Assembly: GCF_018860705.1 (NCBI RefSeq) | Contig: NZ_JAHKQA010000080.1 | Coordinates: 1 to 56,794, forward strand | DNA length: 56,794 nt | Reading direction: 5' to 3' | DNA from: Citreicella sp. C3M06 | GTDB taxonomy: Bacteria > Pseudomonadota > Alphaproteobacteria > Rhodobacterales > Rhodobacteraceae | Shown: positions 35,408 through 44,936 of the stretch, piece after piece | Layout: each line of letters begins with the position of its first letter | Position numbering within the stretch: the first letter of the stretch is position 1 | Notes under the pieces: model-generated | The model's database searches: none | What the model saw: only the letters and a program-made list of their open reading frames with translations | What the model was told of the DNA's origin: nothing | Position numbers and translations under genes: made by a program

Positions 35408-36970
35408 CGCGCCGATCTTTGTGCTTAGCTCCTGCGCGCCGAATGCGCGGCCAAGCGCGTTGAACCGGGCTTCGGCCACTTCGCCGAACAGCGGGGCGCT
35501 GTCCTGCGTCAGCTTCAGCAGCAAGCGGCCCGAGTCCGCATCCCATTCCAGCGCGGCGGCTGCGCGTTCGTCATCATGCGGCATCCACAGCATCGCGCCA
35601 AAGCGCATGGCCTTGCCGAGAATCTCGGCCCGGCGCTGATCCTCGGCGCTGATCAGCGCGAACAGCGGTTCGAAATCCAGCCCGTCGCGCTTGTTCTTGT
35701 AGCGATGCAGCAGCGCCAGGCCGAGGAACACCCGTTCGGGATGGTTCAGCCCGCTCAGTTCCGCCTGTGTGACGTTGTGAAAGCAGGTCTGCGCGCGGTA
35801 ATCGGGATGGTCGCGCCAGCTGACATCGTGCAGCAGGCAGGCGGCTTTGACCAGCCGCAGCCGCATAGGCGTTGCATCCTGAAACAGCGGCAGCACGAAA
35901 TTGTACAGCGTCTTGCCAAAGCCGGGGCGGCGCGCATCCTTGGCTTCGGAAAAGCGGCAGGCTTCGATCAGCGGATCGCGGTCGCGCAGCCTTTGCGGCA
36001 TCTGCTCGTACAGCAGCCCTTCGCGGATGCCATAGGAGGAAATCGCGATGTCCTTGGGCTTGAAGGCCGAGATCAGCTCGGCCAGCACTTCGGCGGCATA
36101 GGGCACAAGGCTCATCCGCGCCGACGAGATCGAACAGGTTGACCGCAGCGCCTCGAGATCCGCTTTCTCGATGAATTTCAGCGTTTCCAGCACGTCTTCG
36201 CAGGTCATGCGGTATTCGTGCTGAACGTGCAGTGGGTAGGCGCGGCGTTCCATGTCCAGCCGGGCGATGGCCCGCCATGACCCCCCGACCAGATAGATCC
36301 GCTCGCCGTTCCATTGCATCTTTTCGGCAAGGGCGGCGATGTGCTTTTGCACGTGCCGCTCGCGCGCCTTGCGCCCGCCGTCCAGATCCTTGAAGCGCAG
36401 CGGCCCCAGCGGCGAGGTATGCCGCTTGCCGACCTGTCCGCCCGACAGTTCGGCCAGTTCCATCGACGAGCCGCCGATGTCGCAGACCATGCCGCTGGCG
36501 CCGGGCCAGCCAAGCAGAACGCCCTGTGCCGACAGGCGCGCCTCTTCTTCGCCGTCGATCACCCAGATCTTGATGCCGGTCTCGCGCTCGATCTGGGCGC
36601 GGAAGGCGGGGCCGTCGCTGGCGTCGCGCATGGCGGCGGTGGCAACGGCGGTCAGGGGCGGCAGGCCCATCCCGATCGCGAGCGCCTTGAACCGCGCCAT
36701 GGCAGAGAGGCAGCGCTCTTTGCCCTGCACGTTGAGATGGCCGGTTTCGGTCAACCCCGCGCCAAGGCCGCACATCACCTTTTCATTGTAAAAATACGCC
36801 GGGCTGCGGGCTGCGCCGTCAAACACCACGAGCCGAACCGAATTCGACCCGATGTCGACAACGCCAACGCGGGCGAGGCGGCGCGCCTTGGGGTCATCGA
36901 AGAGCGGACGGCCGAAAGGCCCCCAGTCGCCCCGGTTTTCGCCCTGAGCGGAATCGGATTGCCCGTCCAT
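35402..36970 (-). CDS. ppx: Exopolyphosphatase / guanosine pentaphosphate phosphatase
   Basis: A 522-residue Ppx/GppA protein that degrades polyphosphate (and may act on pppGpp). The ASKHA-fold N-terminus has 'GVVDIGSNSVRLVVFDG', 'VATAAMRDASDG' and 'VCDIGGSSMELAEL'. A C-terminal HD-type domain follows with 'AACLLHDVSWRDHPDYRA' and 'ILGKAMRFGAMLW'. GGAGAACGAC precedes ATG. In this group ppx usually lies directly after ppk1; here a flagellin gene and a hairpin separate them. Confidence 0.94.
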   Translation of the reverse strand: MDGQSDSAQGENRGDWGPFGRPLFDDPKARRLARVGVVDIGSNSVRLVVFDGAARSPAYFYNEKVMCGLGAGLTETGHLNVQGKERCLSAMARFKALAIGMGLPPLTAVATAAMRDASDGPAFRAQIERETGIKIWVIDGEEEARLSAQGVLLGWPGASGMVCDIGGSSMELAELSGGQVGKRHTSPLGPLRFKDLDGGRKARERHVQKHIAALAEKMQWNGERIYLVGGSWRAIARLDMERRAYPLHVQHEYRMTCEDVLETLKFIEKADLEALRSTCSISSARMSLVPYAAEVLAELISAFKPKDIAISSYGIREGLLYEQMPQRLRDRDPLIEACRFSEAKDARRPGFGKTLYNFVLPLFQDATPMRLRLVKAACLLHDVSWRDHPDYRAQTCFHNVTQAELSGLNHPERVFLGLALLHRYKNKRDGLDFEPLFALISAEDQRRAEILGKAMRFGAMLWMPHDDERAAAALEWDADSGRLLLKLTQDSAPLFGEVAEARFNALGRAFGAQELSTKIGAL

Positions 36971-37034
36971 GTCGTTCTCCGGCTGTCTCTGGTCCGTTCC
37001 CTAGCATGTATCGCGCGCTAGGCGAAAGGGGTTC

Positions 37035-37073
37035 GCAGGGAGGAACCTGTGTCAGCGCTGAAGGGTTCCCTGC
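37035..37073 (-). terminator. Hairpin between flagellin gene and ppx
   Basis: GCAGGGAGGAACC (37035-37047) pairs with GGGTTCCCTGC (37063-37073) with a two-base bulge. It follows the flagellin stop by 22 bases on the minus strand. No clear T-tract, so termination may be partial. Confidence 0.45.
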
Positions 37074-37094
37074 GGGCCGATGATTTAGGGGCGA

Positions 37095-38393
37095 TCAGCG
37101 AAACAGGCTCAGAATGTTCGACGGGGCGCTGTTGGCGATCGCCAGCGCCTGCGCGGCAAGCTGTTGCTGCACCTGCAAGGCCTGAAGCCGGGCCGAGGCC
37201 TGTTCGAGATTGGCATCGACCAATGTGCCGATGCCGCTCTTCATCGCGTCGACCAGCATGTCGTTGAAGGCGCTCTGCGTGGCAAGGCGGTTCTGCGCCG
37301 AACCGAACCCGGCGGCTGCCGAGATCGACACTTCAATCAGGGAGTCGAGGTTGCTGAGCGCAAGATCGGCGCCAGCCTCGCTTGTCACATCAAGGCCTGC
37401 GAGCAGTTCCAGCCCGCCGCCGATGGTGTTGCCCGCATCGGCGCTGAGCGAGGTCAGTGACACGGCGATCTGATCGGCGGCGCTGGTCACAGAACTGGTC
37501 AGGTTCAGCGACCGGCCCGAGGCGGTGATGCTCAGCACATTGCGCTCGATGCCCTTGCTGGTGGCATAGCCGGTGAAGCGGCTGGCGAGCGCGCGCATCA
37601 CGTCGCTGGCGGTGTCACCGTCGCGCGCCACGTAGGTGATCTCCGAGGCCGCCATTTCGCTCTGGGTCTGGCTGTTGGCGGCGCTGGTGCGCAGATCGGC
37701 CTGAGCAAACCCGGACCCATCGGCATCGGTTCCGAAAACATTGAGCGAGAACGCCTGTCCGGCCACCACGCTCACGGCAGAGGCATCAATGGTGGCGGTC
37801 TTCGTCGCGCTGAGGGTGGCGCTGGCAACGCCGTTGGAAAACGTGCCCCCGGTGGCGGAAACCGCGCTGGCCCCGGTGCCCAGATCCTGCCGCGCCACAT
37901 GGATATCGACCTCGCGCACCCCGGCGGAGTCGCGTTGCAGAAAGCCAAGAATGGCCTCGCGGCCCGATCCAACGGTGGTATCGGTGTTGGTCAGCAGATC
38001 CAGACCGTTGAACTGGGCCATCTCGACCACCACGCCGATCTGCTCGCGCAGCGCGTCGATATTGGACTGGATCTTGGTGCGATCGACATTTTCTTCCTGT
38101 GCGGCGATGACCTTGCCCTTGATGTCGGTCAGCAGCTCGGTGATGGTCTCGGCGGCGGAGCGCGCCACCGCCACGGTTGCGCTGCCAAGCGCGAGGCTGG
38201 CCGAGACCTTGGCATAGCCCGCCACGTCGGCTTCCATCCGCGTTGCGATCGCCCAGACGGCGGCATTGTCCTCTGATCCCGATACCTTGCGCCCGGTCGA
38301 TAGCTCGGCCTGAACGGTCGAGATTTCGCTGGTGATCGACTTGAGTGTTTGCAGCGCGACCGACGCGCCGCTGTTGGTAAGCAAACTGGACAT
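37095..38393 (-). CDS. Flagellin
   Basis: A 432-residue flagellin, the filament subunit. The N-terminal D0/D1 helices are conserved: 'MSSLLTNSGASVALQTLKSI', 'STGRKVSGSEDNAAVWAIA'. The C-terminus is also typical: 'LATQSAFNDMLVDAMKSGI' and 'NLEQASARLQALQVQQQLAAQALAIANS', ending 'ILSLFR'. The middle (about residues 150-330) is variable, Ser/Thr/Ala-rich and surface-exposed. The start at 38393 is fixed by the family N-terminus, although the ribosome binding site is weak. No other flagellar gene is near; it lies between ppk1 and ppx. It may be a second flagellin encoded away from the main cluster. Confidence 0.92.
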   Translation of the reverse strand: MSSLLTNSGASVALQTLKSITSEISTVQAELSTGRKVSGSEDNAAVWAIATRMEADVAGYAKVSASLALGSATVAVARSAAETITELLTDIKGKVIAAQEENVDRTKIQSNIDALREQIGVVVEMAQFNGLDLLTNTDTTVGSGREAILGFLQRDSAGVREVDIHVARQDLGTGASAVSATGGTFSNGVASATLSATKTATIDASAVSVVAGQAFSLNVFGTDADGSGFAQADLRTSAANSQTQSEMAASEITYVARDGDTASDVMRALASRFTGYATSKGIERNVLSITASGRSLNLTSSVTSAADQIAVSLTSLSADAGNTIGGGLELLAGLDVTSEAGADLALSNLDSLIEVSISAAAGFGSAQNRLATQSAFNDMLVDAMKSGIGTLVDANLEQASARLQALQVQQQLAAQALAIANSAPSNILSLFR

Positions 38394-38648
38394 GGGCCCC
38401 GCCTTGTCTGACCGGCGCATTTCGCGCAGAGCTGGCCCCCTGTTCATGAGCCGTCCTGTCCGACTCTTTCGGCCGGAAACGCGCCCTGGCGACATGCCAT
38501 CGACCACACGTGCCACCTGTTCGCAGGCGCGAGATCACCCTCGCAAGGCCAGCTTACCCGCGACTTAAGCGTTCACGGTATCAAGGTGTTGATTCTATGG
38601 CCGGAATATGTCGGCGAGCCGTGCGCGGATCGCCGCATTTTCGTGGCC

Positions 38649-40820
38649 TCAGTCGTCGTGGGTCAGCGAGGGCACGTCCTTGGCCCCGGCAGAGCCGCGG
38701 CCCGAAAGCGACGGGTTTTCCATGAAAAACCGGTGGCAGGAGAACAGCGGCGCACCTTCGGGCACCGGGTGGCGCAGGAAGGTGCCATCCGGTTCCATCA
38801 CCCAGCTTTGCGCGGTGTCGGCAAGGTTCGCCGCCATGATCTGGCTGACGATCTGCGCCTTGACCGTGGCGTTCATGATCTCGACCCCGGTTTCGACCCG
38901 CCGGTTGAGATTGCGCCCCATCCAGTCGGCAGACGAGATGAACACCCGCGATTTCGCATGCGGCAGGCCGTGGCCGTTGCCAAAACAGGCGATGCGCGAA
39001 TGTTCCAGAAACCGCCCGATGATCGATTTGACGCGGATGTTGTCCGACAGGCCCTTGATGCCCGGCTTCAGCCCGCAGATGCCACGGATCACGCAATCGA
39101 TCTTTACCCCGGCCTGACTGGCGGCATAGAGCGCGTCGATCATGTTGGGCTCGATCAGCGAGTTCATCTTGATCCAGATCCGCGCGGGTCGACCCTGCCG
39201 CGCGTGTTCGGCTTCGGCGGCGATCAGTTCCAGCATGCGCGGCTTGAGCGCACTGGGAGAGATCACCACGTTCTCCATCCCCTCGGGGCGGGCATAGCCG
39301 CTGAGGTAGTTAAAGACCTTGGCCGCATCGCGCCCGAGCGCCGCATCGCAGGTAAAGAACGACAGGTCGGTGTAGATCTTGGCGGTGATCGGGTGATAGT
39401 TGCCGGTGCCCCAATGGGTGTAGGTCACCAGCCGGTCGCCCTCGCGGCGCACCACCTGACTGATCTTGGCGTGGGTCTTCCAGTCGAGGAAGCCGTAGAC
39501 CACATGCGCGCCCGAGCGTTCCAGCCGGCGCGACTGGCGGATGTTGGCGGCCTCGTCGAAACGGGCCTTGAGCTCGACCAGCGCGGTGACAGACTTGCCC
39601 TCTTCGGCGGCCTCGCACAGCGCGGCGACGATGGGCGAATTGCGCGAGGTTCGGTACAGGGTCTGCTTGATCGCCACCACATTGGGGTCCAGCGCCGCCT
39701 GATTGAGAAAGCGCACCACCATGTCGAAGGTCTCATAGGGGTGATGCAGCAGCATGTCTTTTTGCGCGATGGCCGCGAACATGTCGCCGTCGTGATCCTG
39801 CACCCGTTCCGGCACGCGGGGGGTAAAGGTCGGCCACAGCAGGTCGGGGCGGGCATCCAGCACCAGCTCCTTGAGGTCGGCGATGCCGATCATGCCGTCC
39901 AGCTCGATCACCTCGTCGTCCTGCACATGCAATTCGCGCTGAAGCGCGCGGCGCTGGGTCTCAGAGGTGCCAGCGGTGATGGTCAGGCGCACCACCTCGC
40001 CCCGGCGGCGCCGTTTCAGCGCCACCTCGAATTCACGGACAAGATCCTCTGCCTCTTCCTCGACTTCCAGATCGCTGTCGCGCAGCACGCGGAAGCCGAA
40101 ATGTTCTTTCACCCGGTAGCCGGGGAACAGGCTTTCGATGTGCAACAGCAGCACGTCTTCAAGATAGATGAACCGGAACTGCCCATCGTCAGAGGGCAGG
40201 CGCATGAACCGGTCGATCTGATGCGGGATCGGCAGCAGGGCAGAGCGCACCCGGCGGTCGCGCTTGCGTTCTAGCTGGATGGCAAGGCAAAAGCCCATGT
40301 TGGCGATGAACGGGAACGGGTGCGCCGGGTCAATCGCCAGCGGCGAGAGCACCGGGAACACCTGCGTCAGGAACTGCTCTTCAAGATGGGCGCGGTCGGC
40401 ATCGGTCAGCTCGTGAAGGCGCACGATGTCGATGCCCTGTTCGGCCAGCTCGGCTTCGAGCTGGTGCAGCACCTTTTGCTGATGCATCATCAGCGCGCGC
40501 GCGATCTCGTTGATCTTGACCAGCTGCTGCGCCGGGCTCAGCCCGTCGGCGGCGGGGTTGGTGTTGCCAGCATGGGCGAGTTCGCGCAGGCCAGCGACGC
40601 GCACGGTGTAGAACTCGTCAAGGTTGGTGGCCGAGATCGACAGGAACCGTAGCCGTTCCAGCAGCGGCACGCGCGGGTTCTCGGCTTCTTCCAGCACACG
40701 CCAGTTGAAGCCCAGCCAGCTGAGTTCACGATTGTAAAACCGCTCGGGGCCGGTGATGTCCATCTCGGGCATTTCGGTGGCGGGCGGGATGGGGGCGGTG
40801 AGGAAATCTGCGATGTTCAT
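38649..40820 (-). CDS. ppk1: Polyphosphate kinase 1
   Basis: A 723-residue PPK1, making polyphosphate from ATP. The four-domain layout is visible. The N-domain has '[20 protein letters not shown]', the head domain follows, and the two phospholipase-D-like C-domains carry catalytic His residues in '[17 protein letters not shown]' (first) and '[17 protein letters not shown]' (second). '[19 protein letters not shown]' motifs match. Length is normal. HdaA lies 67 bases upstream on the same strand, an arrangement common in alphaproteobacteria. Confidence 0.96.
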   Translation of the reverse strand: MNIADFLTAPIPPATEMPEMDITGPERFYNRELSWLGFNWRVLEEAENPRVPLLERLRFLSISATNLDEFYTVRVAGLRELAHAGNTNPAADGLSPAQQLVKINEIARALMMHQQKVLHQLEAELAEQGIDIVRLHELTDADRAHLEEQFLTQVFPVLSPLAIDPAHPFPFIANMGFCLAIQLERKRDRRVRSALLPIPHQIDRFMRLPSDDGQFRFIYLEDVLLLHIESLFPGYRVKEHFGFRVLRDSDLEVEEEAEDLVREFEVALKRRRRGEVVRLTITAGTSETQRRALQRELHVQDDEVIELDGMIGIADLKELVLDARPDLLWPTFTPRVPERVQDHDGDMFAAIAQKDMLLHHPYETFDMVVRFLNQAALDPNVVAIKQTLYRTSRNSPIVAALCEAAEEGKSVTALVELKARFDEAANIRQSRRLERSGAHVVYGFLDWKTHAKISQVVRREGDRLVTYTHWGTGNYHPITAKIYTDLSFFTCDAALGRDAAKVFNYLSGYARPEGMENVVISPSALKPRMLELIAAEAEHARQGRPARIWIKMNSLIEPNMIDALYAASQAGVKIDCVIRGICGLKPGIKGLSDNIRVKSIIGRFLEHSRIACFGNGHGLPHAKSRVFISSADWMGRNLNRRVETGVEIMNATVKAQIVSQIMAANLADTAQSWVMEPDGTFLRHPVPEGAPLFSCHRFFMENPSLSGRGSAGAKDVPSLTHDD

Positions 40821-40887
40821 GGAACCGCTTATGTCTTAGAAATTGCAACAGGAACGTGACGGATCATGCGCATTGCGAACAGCAGGG

Positions 40888-41589
40888 TCAATCGTCTGCG
40901 TCCGGCAGGCCGGTCATCCGCACCAGCACGTCGCGGGCAAGGGCGCGGGTGATGCCCTTGGGCCGCCCCATCGCCTGTGAATCCAGCGCATCGACCAGAG
41001 CCAGCGCGCTTGAAAAACTGCGCGGCATGTGGCGCACCAGATAGGGGATGACCTCGGGGGCGGGCAGGCAGCCGCGATCATTGAGGGTCTTGGCAATGAC
41101 CGCGCTCAGCAGGTTGTCATCGGGGTCGGGCAGGGTGGCGGTCTGGCTCGCCTCCATCCGGCTGCGCAGGTCGGGCAGGGTCAGCCCCCAGCCGCGCGGC
41201 GGCGCCGAGGCGGTCAGCAGCAAGGCGCGCCCTTCGGCCAGCGCAAGATTGTGCAGGTGAAACAGCGCCTCTTCGGCGGGGCGCATGCCGGCGATGCGGT
41301 CGGCATCCTCGACGCAGACGGGACGGCGCACAAGGGCGGGGATATCCGCGCCCGGCAAATCGGCGGCGGGGATGATGGTGGCGCCGGTCTCCTTGGCCCA
41401 GACGTGGGCCAGATGGGTCTTGCCCGCGCCGCGCGGGCCGACAAGGATCATCTTGCCATTGGGCCATCCCGCCCAGTCATCCAGCAGCGCCAGCGCCAGC
41501 CCGTTCGAGCGCGAGACATAATAATCCTCGCGCCCCAGTGCTTCGCGCACGGGAAGGGGAAGGGTAAGCTGGCGCGGCGGCGGTTGCAT
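40888..41589 (-). CDS. hdaA: DnaA regulatory inactivator HdaA
   Basis: A 233-residue DnaA-related AAA+ protein that, with the sliding clamp, stimulates ATP hydrolysis on DnaA and prevents re-initiation. It begins 'RQLTLPLPVREALGREDYYV' (the start resembles the clamp-binding QL.LPL motif). Walker A is degenerate but present in 'ILVGPRGAGKTHLAH', Walker B-like in 'VCVEDADRI'. It lacks the DnaA domain IV. A GTG at 41601 overlapping the upstream stop as GTGA is another possible start. ppk1 lies downstream. Confidence 0.92.
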   Translation of the reverse strand: MQPPPRQLTLPLPVREALGREDYYVSRSNGLALALLDDWAGWPNGKMILVGPRGAGKTHLAHVWAKETGATIIPAADLPGADIPALVRRPVCVEDADRIAGMRPAEEALFHLHNLALAEGRALLLTASAPPRGWGLTLPDLRSRMEASQTATLPDPDDNLLSAVIAKTLNDRGCLPAPEVIPYLVRHMPRSFSSALALVDALDSQAMGRPKGITRALARDVLVRMTGLPDADD

Positions 41590-41597
41590 GGGCTGGG

Positions 41598-42665
41598 TCA
41601 CTGGTCCGGGTCGCTGGAAAGGCCGGTATATAGACGGCTCGATCGGTACTGGTCTACCACGAAACGCATGATGACCCCCAGCGCCGCGGCCAGCGGCACC
41701 GCCACCAGCATCCCGATGAAGCCGAACAGCGAGCCGAACACCGACAGCGCAAGGATCAGCCACACCGGGTGCAACCCGACGGATTCTCCGACCAGCTTGG
41801 GCGTCAGGAAATTGCCTTCGAGAAACTGGCCAATGAAGAAAATCCCCGCCACGGCGGCGATCCACACCCAGTCTCCCCAGAACTGGAACAGCGCCAGCCC
41901 GATGGCCAGCGCGCCGCCAACAATGGCCCCGACATAGGGAATAAAGGTCAGCAGCCCTGCGACCACCCCCACCACAAGGCCAAAATTCAGCCCCACCGCC
42001 CAGAGCGCCACCGCGTAATAGCAGCCCAGAATCAGGCAGACCGACCCCATGCCGCGCAGGAACCCGGCCAGCGTGTCATCGACGTCGCTGGCGATACGGC
42101 GGATCACCGGCGCATGATCGCGCGGCAGCAGCTCATCGACGCGGGCGACCATGTTGTCCCAGTCCAGCAGCATGTAGACCGCCACCACCGGCACGATGAC
42201 GAACAGCATCAGGATGTTGATCACCGAGGCCGCCGAGCTGAGCACGGTATTGATCAGCTCGCCGCCGCGCTCCTTGACGGTGTCGCCCAGCGACACCAGC
42301 GTTTCGCGCACCGGGTTGCCCTCGGTCATCATCTCGGGGAAATGCGTGGTCAGAAAGGTTTGCAGGTTGCGGAACAGCTGCGGCGCGGTGTCGACAAGCT
42401 GCGTCGTCTGCTTGACCAGCGCCGGCACCACCGCCAGTGCAAGGATGACGAAGATCAGGATCGCGGCAACGGTGATCGTTGCGGTGGCCCCGGCCCGGCT
42501 CAGCCCCGCGCGTTCCAGCCGGTCGGCCACCGGGTCGAGGAAATAGGCGATGGCGCTGCCCAGCACAAAGGGCAGCAGCACGTCGCCAAGGAACCACAGG
42601 ATCACCGCCAGCACGATGGCGGCGATGCCCCAGTATTTCAGTTGCATCCTGACGGGCAGGGCCAT
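41598..42665 (-). CDS. AI-2E family transporter
   Basis: A 355-residue integral membrane protein with eight predicted helices. It starts 'MQLKYWGIAAIVLAVILWFLGDVLLPFVLG', has a long central soluble segment, and ends with the family's hallmark stretch 'GLLTFIPYVGAIVGGALAIGLALF' and 'FLEGNFLTPKLVGESVGLHPVWLI'. The family includes autoinducer-2 and Na+/H+ exporters, and most members are uncharacterised, so the substrate is unclear. The stop overlaps a possible hdaA start, a conserved pairing with hdaA in alphaproteobacteria. The start at 42665 fits best. Confidence 0.9.
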   Translation of the reverse strand: MALPVRMQLKYWGIAAIVLAVILWFLGDVLLPFVLGSAIAYFLDPVADRLERAGLSRAGATATITVAAILIFVILALAVVPALVKQTTQLVDTAPQLFRNLQTFLTTHFPEMMTEGNPVRETLVSLGDTVKERGGELINTVLSSAASVINILMLFVIVPVVAVYMLLDWDNMVARVDELLPRDHAPVIRRIASDVDDTLAGFLRGMGSVCLILGCYYAVALWAVGLNFGLVVGVVAGLLTFIPYVGAIVGGALAIGLALFQFWGDWVWIAAVAGIFFIGQFLEGNFLTPKLVGESVGLHPVWLILALSVFGSLFGFIGMLVAVPLAAALGVIMRFVVDQYRSSRLYTGLSSDPDQ

Positions 42666-42866
42666 GTCGCGCCTCGTTGAGTAGGTCCTGACCCTACATC
42701 GCGATTTGCGGGGCAGGTTGCAAGGGCGCTGGCCGGGCGCGGCCATAGGCTGCTTGCGTCAATGGTCCGATCTTGCCGGGGTCTGCAAGCGCTGCCCCCT
42801 TGCCTGAACGCGGCCTTTGGCATACCCCGACGCGGACCCCTGAATTCAGTTTGAGGCCCGCACCCC

Positions 42867-44213
42867 ATGCGCCTATCCCGCTACTTTCTGCCCGTCCTGA
42901 AGGAAACGCCCGCCGAGGCGCAGATCGTTTCCCACCGCTACATGCTGCGCGCTGGCATGATCAAGCAGGCGAGCGCCGGAATTTATTCCTGGCTGCCGCT
43001 CGGCTTCAAGGTGCTGCGCAAGATCGAGGACATCATCCATCAGGAACAGGCGCGCGCCGGGCATATCCCGATGCTGATGCCGACCATCCAGTCTGCGGAT
43101 CTGTGGCGCGAGTCGGGCCGCTATGACGCTTACGGCGCCGAGATGCTGCGCATCACCGACCGGCACGACCGGGACATGCTGTTCACGCCCACCGCCGAAG
43201 AGCTGATCACCGACATCTTCCGCGCCAATGTGTCGTCCTACAAGGATCTGCCGCTGACGCTTTACCAGATCCAGTGGAAATTCCGCGACGAGATCCGCCC
43301 GCGCTTTGGCGTGATGCGGGGTCGTGAATTTTATATGAAGGACGGCTACAACTTCGATCTGACGAAAGAAGATGCGCTGCACGCCTACAACCGCCACCTC
43401 GTGAGCTACCTGCGCACCTATGAGCGCATGGGCCTTCAGGCGATTCCGATGCGCGCGGATTCCGGCCCGATCGGCGGCGAGGACACCCATGAATTCCTCG
43501 TGCTGGCCGAGACCGGCGAATCCGAGGTGTTCTACGATTCGCAGATCACCGATCTGAAATTCGGCGAGCGCGCCATCGATTTTGACAGCGTGGAACAGTG
43601 TCAGGCAGTGATGGAGGAATTCACCTCGCGCTACGCCCGCACCGATGAAACCCATGTGCAGGCGGAGTTCGAAGCGCAGGTTCCCGAGGAACGCCGCCGC
43701 ACCGCGCGCGGCATCGAGGTCGGACAGATCTTTTACTTCGGCACCAAATATTCCGACGCGCTGAACGCCACCGTCAATGATGGGCAGGGTAAGGATGTGG
43801 CGGTGCATATGGGCAGCCACGGCATCGGCGTGTCGCGCCTGCTGGGGGCGATCATCGAGGCGTCGCATGACGACAAGGGCATCATCTGGCCCGAGGGCGT
43901 GACGCCGTTCCATTGCGGCATCGTCAATCTCAAGCAAGGCGATGACGAGGCGGATGCAGCTTGCGATGCGCTGCATTCGGCGCTTGTCGCGCTGGGGCTC
44001 GACCCGCTATATGATGACCGCAAGGAACGCGCTGGCGCGAAATTCGCGACGATGGATCTGATCGGCCTGCCGTGGCGCATCACCGTCGGCCCGCGCGGGC
44101 TGAAGAATGGCGTGGTCGAGCTGACCTCGCGCCGCACCGGCGAGAGCGAAGAGCTGCCGCCCGAGGCCGCCGTGGCCAAGATCGCGGCGATCTACGGTGT
44201 GACTGCCGCCTGA
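42867..44213 (+). CDS. proS: Proline--tRNA ligase (short bacterial type)
   Basis: A 448-residue class II synthetase without the editing insertion, as in alphaproteobacteria. Motif 1 lies around '[22 protein letters not shown]', motif 2 in '[29 protein letters not shown]', and motif 3 in '[13 protein letters not shown]'. The anticodon-binding domain forms the last 90 residues ('[17 protein letters not shown]', '[17 protein letters not shown]'). It is divergent from the AI-2E gene across 201 bases. A terminator hairpin follows. Confidence 0.96.
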   Translation: MRLSRYFLPVLKETPAEAQIVSHRYMLRAGMIKQASAGIYSWLPLGFKVLRKIEDIIHQEQARAGHIPMLMPTIQSADLWRESGRYDAYGAEMLRITDRHDRDMLFTPTAEELITDIFRANVSSYKDLPLTLYQIQWKFRDEIRPRFGVMRGREFYMKDGYNFDLTKEDALHAYNRHLVSYLRTYERMGLQAIPMRADSGPIGGEDTHEFLVLAETGESEVFYDSQITDLKFGERAIDFDSVEQCQAVMEEFTSRYARTDETHVQAEFEAQVPEERRRTARGIEVGQIFYFGTKYSDALNATVNDGQGKDVAVHMGSHGIGVSRLLGAIIEASHDDKGIIWPEGVTPFHCGIVNLKQGDDEADAACDALHSALVALGLDPLYDDRKERAGAKFATMDLIGLPWRITVGPRGLKNGVVELTSRRTGESEELPPEAAVAKIAAIYGVTAA

Positions 44214-44235
44214 TCTGATGGATTGAGCTTGCACG

Positions 44236-44258
44236 GGGCCCGCTGACAGGGCGGGCCC
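44236..44258 (+). terminator. Hairpin terminator after proS
   Basis: GGGCCCGC, seven-base loop, GCGGGCCC, then TTCT, 22 bases after the proS stop. A stable stem with a poor T-tract. Confidence 0.6.
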
Positions 44259-44310
44259 TTCTGCGCTATGATCGCGCCCAGCGACCCCGCCAGAGGGTCA
44301 GGAGGCAGAG

Positions 44311-44817
44311 ATGATCACACGCGCATTTGCCATGATCGCCGGGATGACCGGGGCGGTCGGGCTGTCACAGTTTCCCGAATATTCGCAGCAATACACCCAG
44401 CGCCTTGGCGGCGCGGTCGATGAGCTGAGCGCTGTTGTCGCCCAGTTCGACCGCGATGCGGCGGGGGTGGGGCTGGATCGCGGCGAAGCGCTGCGACAGC
44501 TTGCGACGGGGGGTGAATTTGGCGCGGCGCGGGCGGAGTCGATGCGCCAGACCATCGCGCGGCAGCAACGGCTGGCCGGGGATCTGGCGGCGCTCGACGG
44601 GGCGGGGCCGTTCATGCGGGCGCGGCTTGCGGGGCATCTGGGCGATCCGGACATTGCCGCGCGGGCCTGGCAGGCGTTTCGCCCGGCGCTGCCCGTCAGT
44701 TTCGAGGGCGTGACCTATGCTGCCGCCGGGTTCGGCGCGGGCTGGCTGGCGCTGGCACTTGTGGCGGGGTTGGCGCGTCGGATGTTGCGCCGCCGACCGC
44801 GGGTTGTGCGCGGGTGA
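44311..44817 (+). CDS. DUF2937 membrane protein
   Basis: A 168-residue protein of the DUF2937 family. An N-terminal hydrophobic helix ('AFAMIAGMTGAVGLSQFPEYSQQYTQR') is followed by a helical periplasmic or cytoplasmic part ('FDRDAAGVGLDRGEAL'). A second transmembrane helix lies near the C-terminus ('GVTYAAAGFGAGWLALALVAGLA') before an Arg-rich end. The start has AGGAGG. The function is unknown; the family is widespread in proteobacteria. Confidence 0.88.
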   Translation: MITRAFAMIAGMTGAVGLSQFPEYSQQYTQRLGGAVDELSAVVAQFDRDAAGVGLDRGEALRQLATGGEFGAARAESMRQTIARQQRLAGDLAALDGAGPFMRARLAGHLGDPDIAARAWQAFRPALPVSFEGVTYAAAGFGAGWLALALVAGLARRMLRRRPRVVRG

Positions 44818-44861
44818 CAGGGCGGCTTGCCCGGAGGGGCGCGCCCCGGGTTGAGGGCAGA

Positions 44862-44917
44862 GGGGGGCCAGCCCCCCGCGCTGCGCGCGCCCCCGGGATA
44901 TTTATGGCCAGAAGAAG
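44862..44917. repeat. REP-like intergenic element, copy 2
   Basis: GGGGGGC-ca-GCCCCCC hairpin (44862-44877), a CGC-rich bridge, then CCCCGGGATATTTATGGCC and AGAAGAAG. The tail matches copy 1 at 32574 in order and much of its sequence. It lies between DUF2937 and glmM (convergent) and might stop transcription in both directions. Confidence 0.65.
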
Positions 44918-44936
44918 CCGGGGGTCGGCGCAGTGA

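Noticed and set aside
38394-38560. Sigma-54-like TGGCACG upstream of the flagellin gene
   Set aside because: The required GC element (TTGC) is not at the right distance; no sigma-28 site either.
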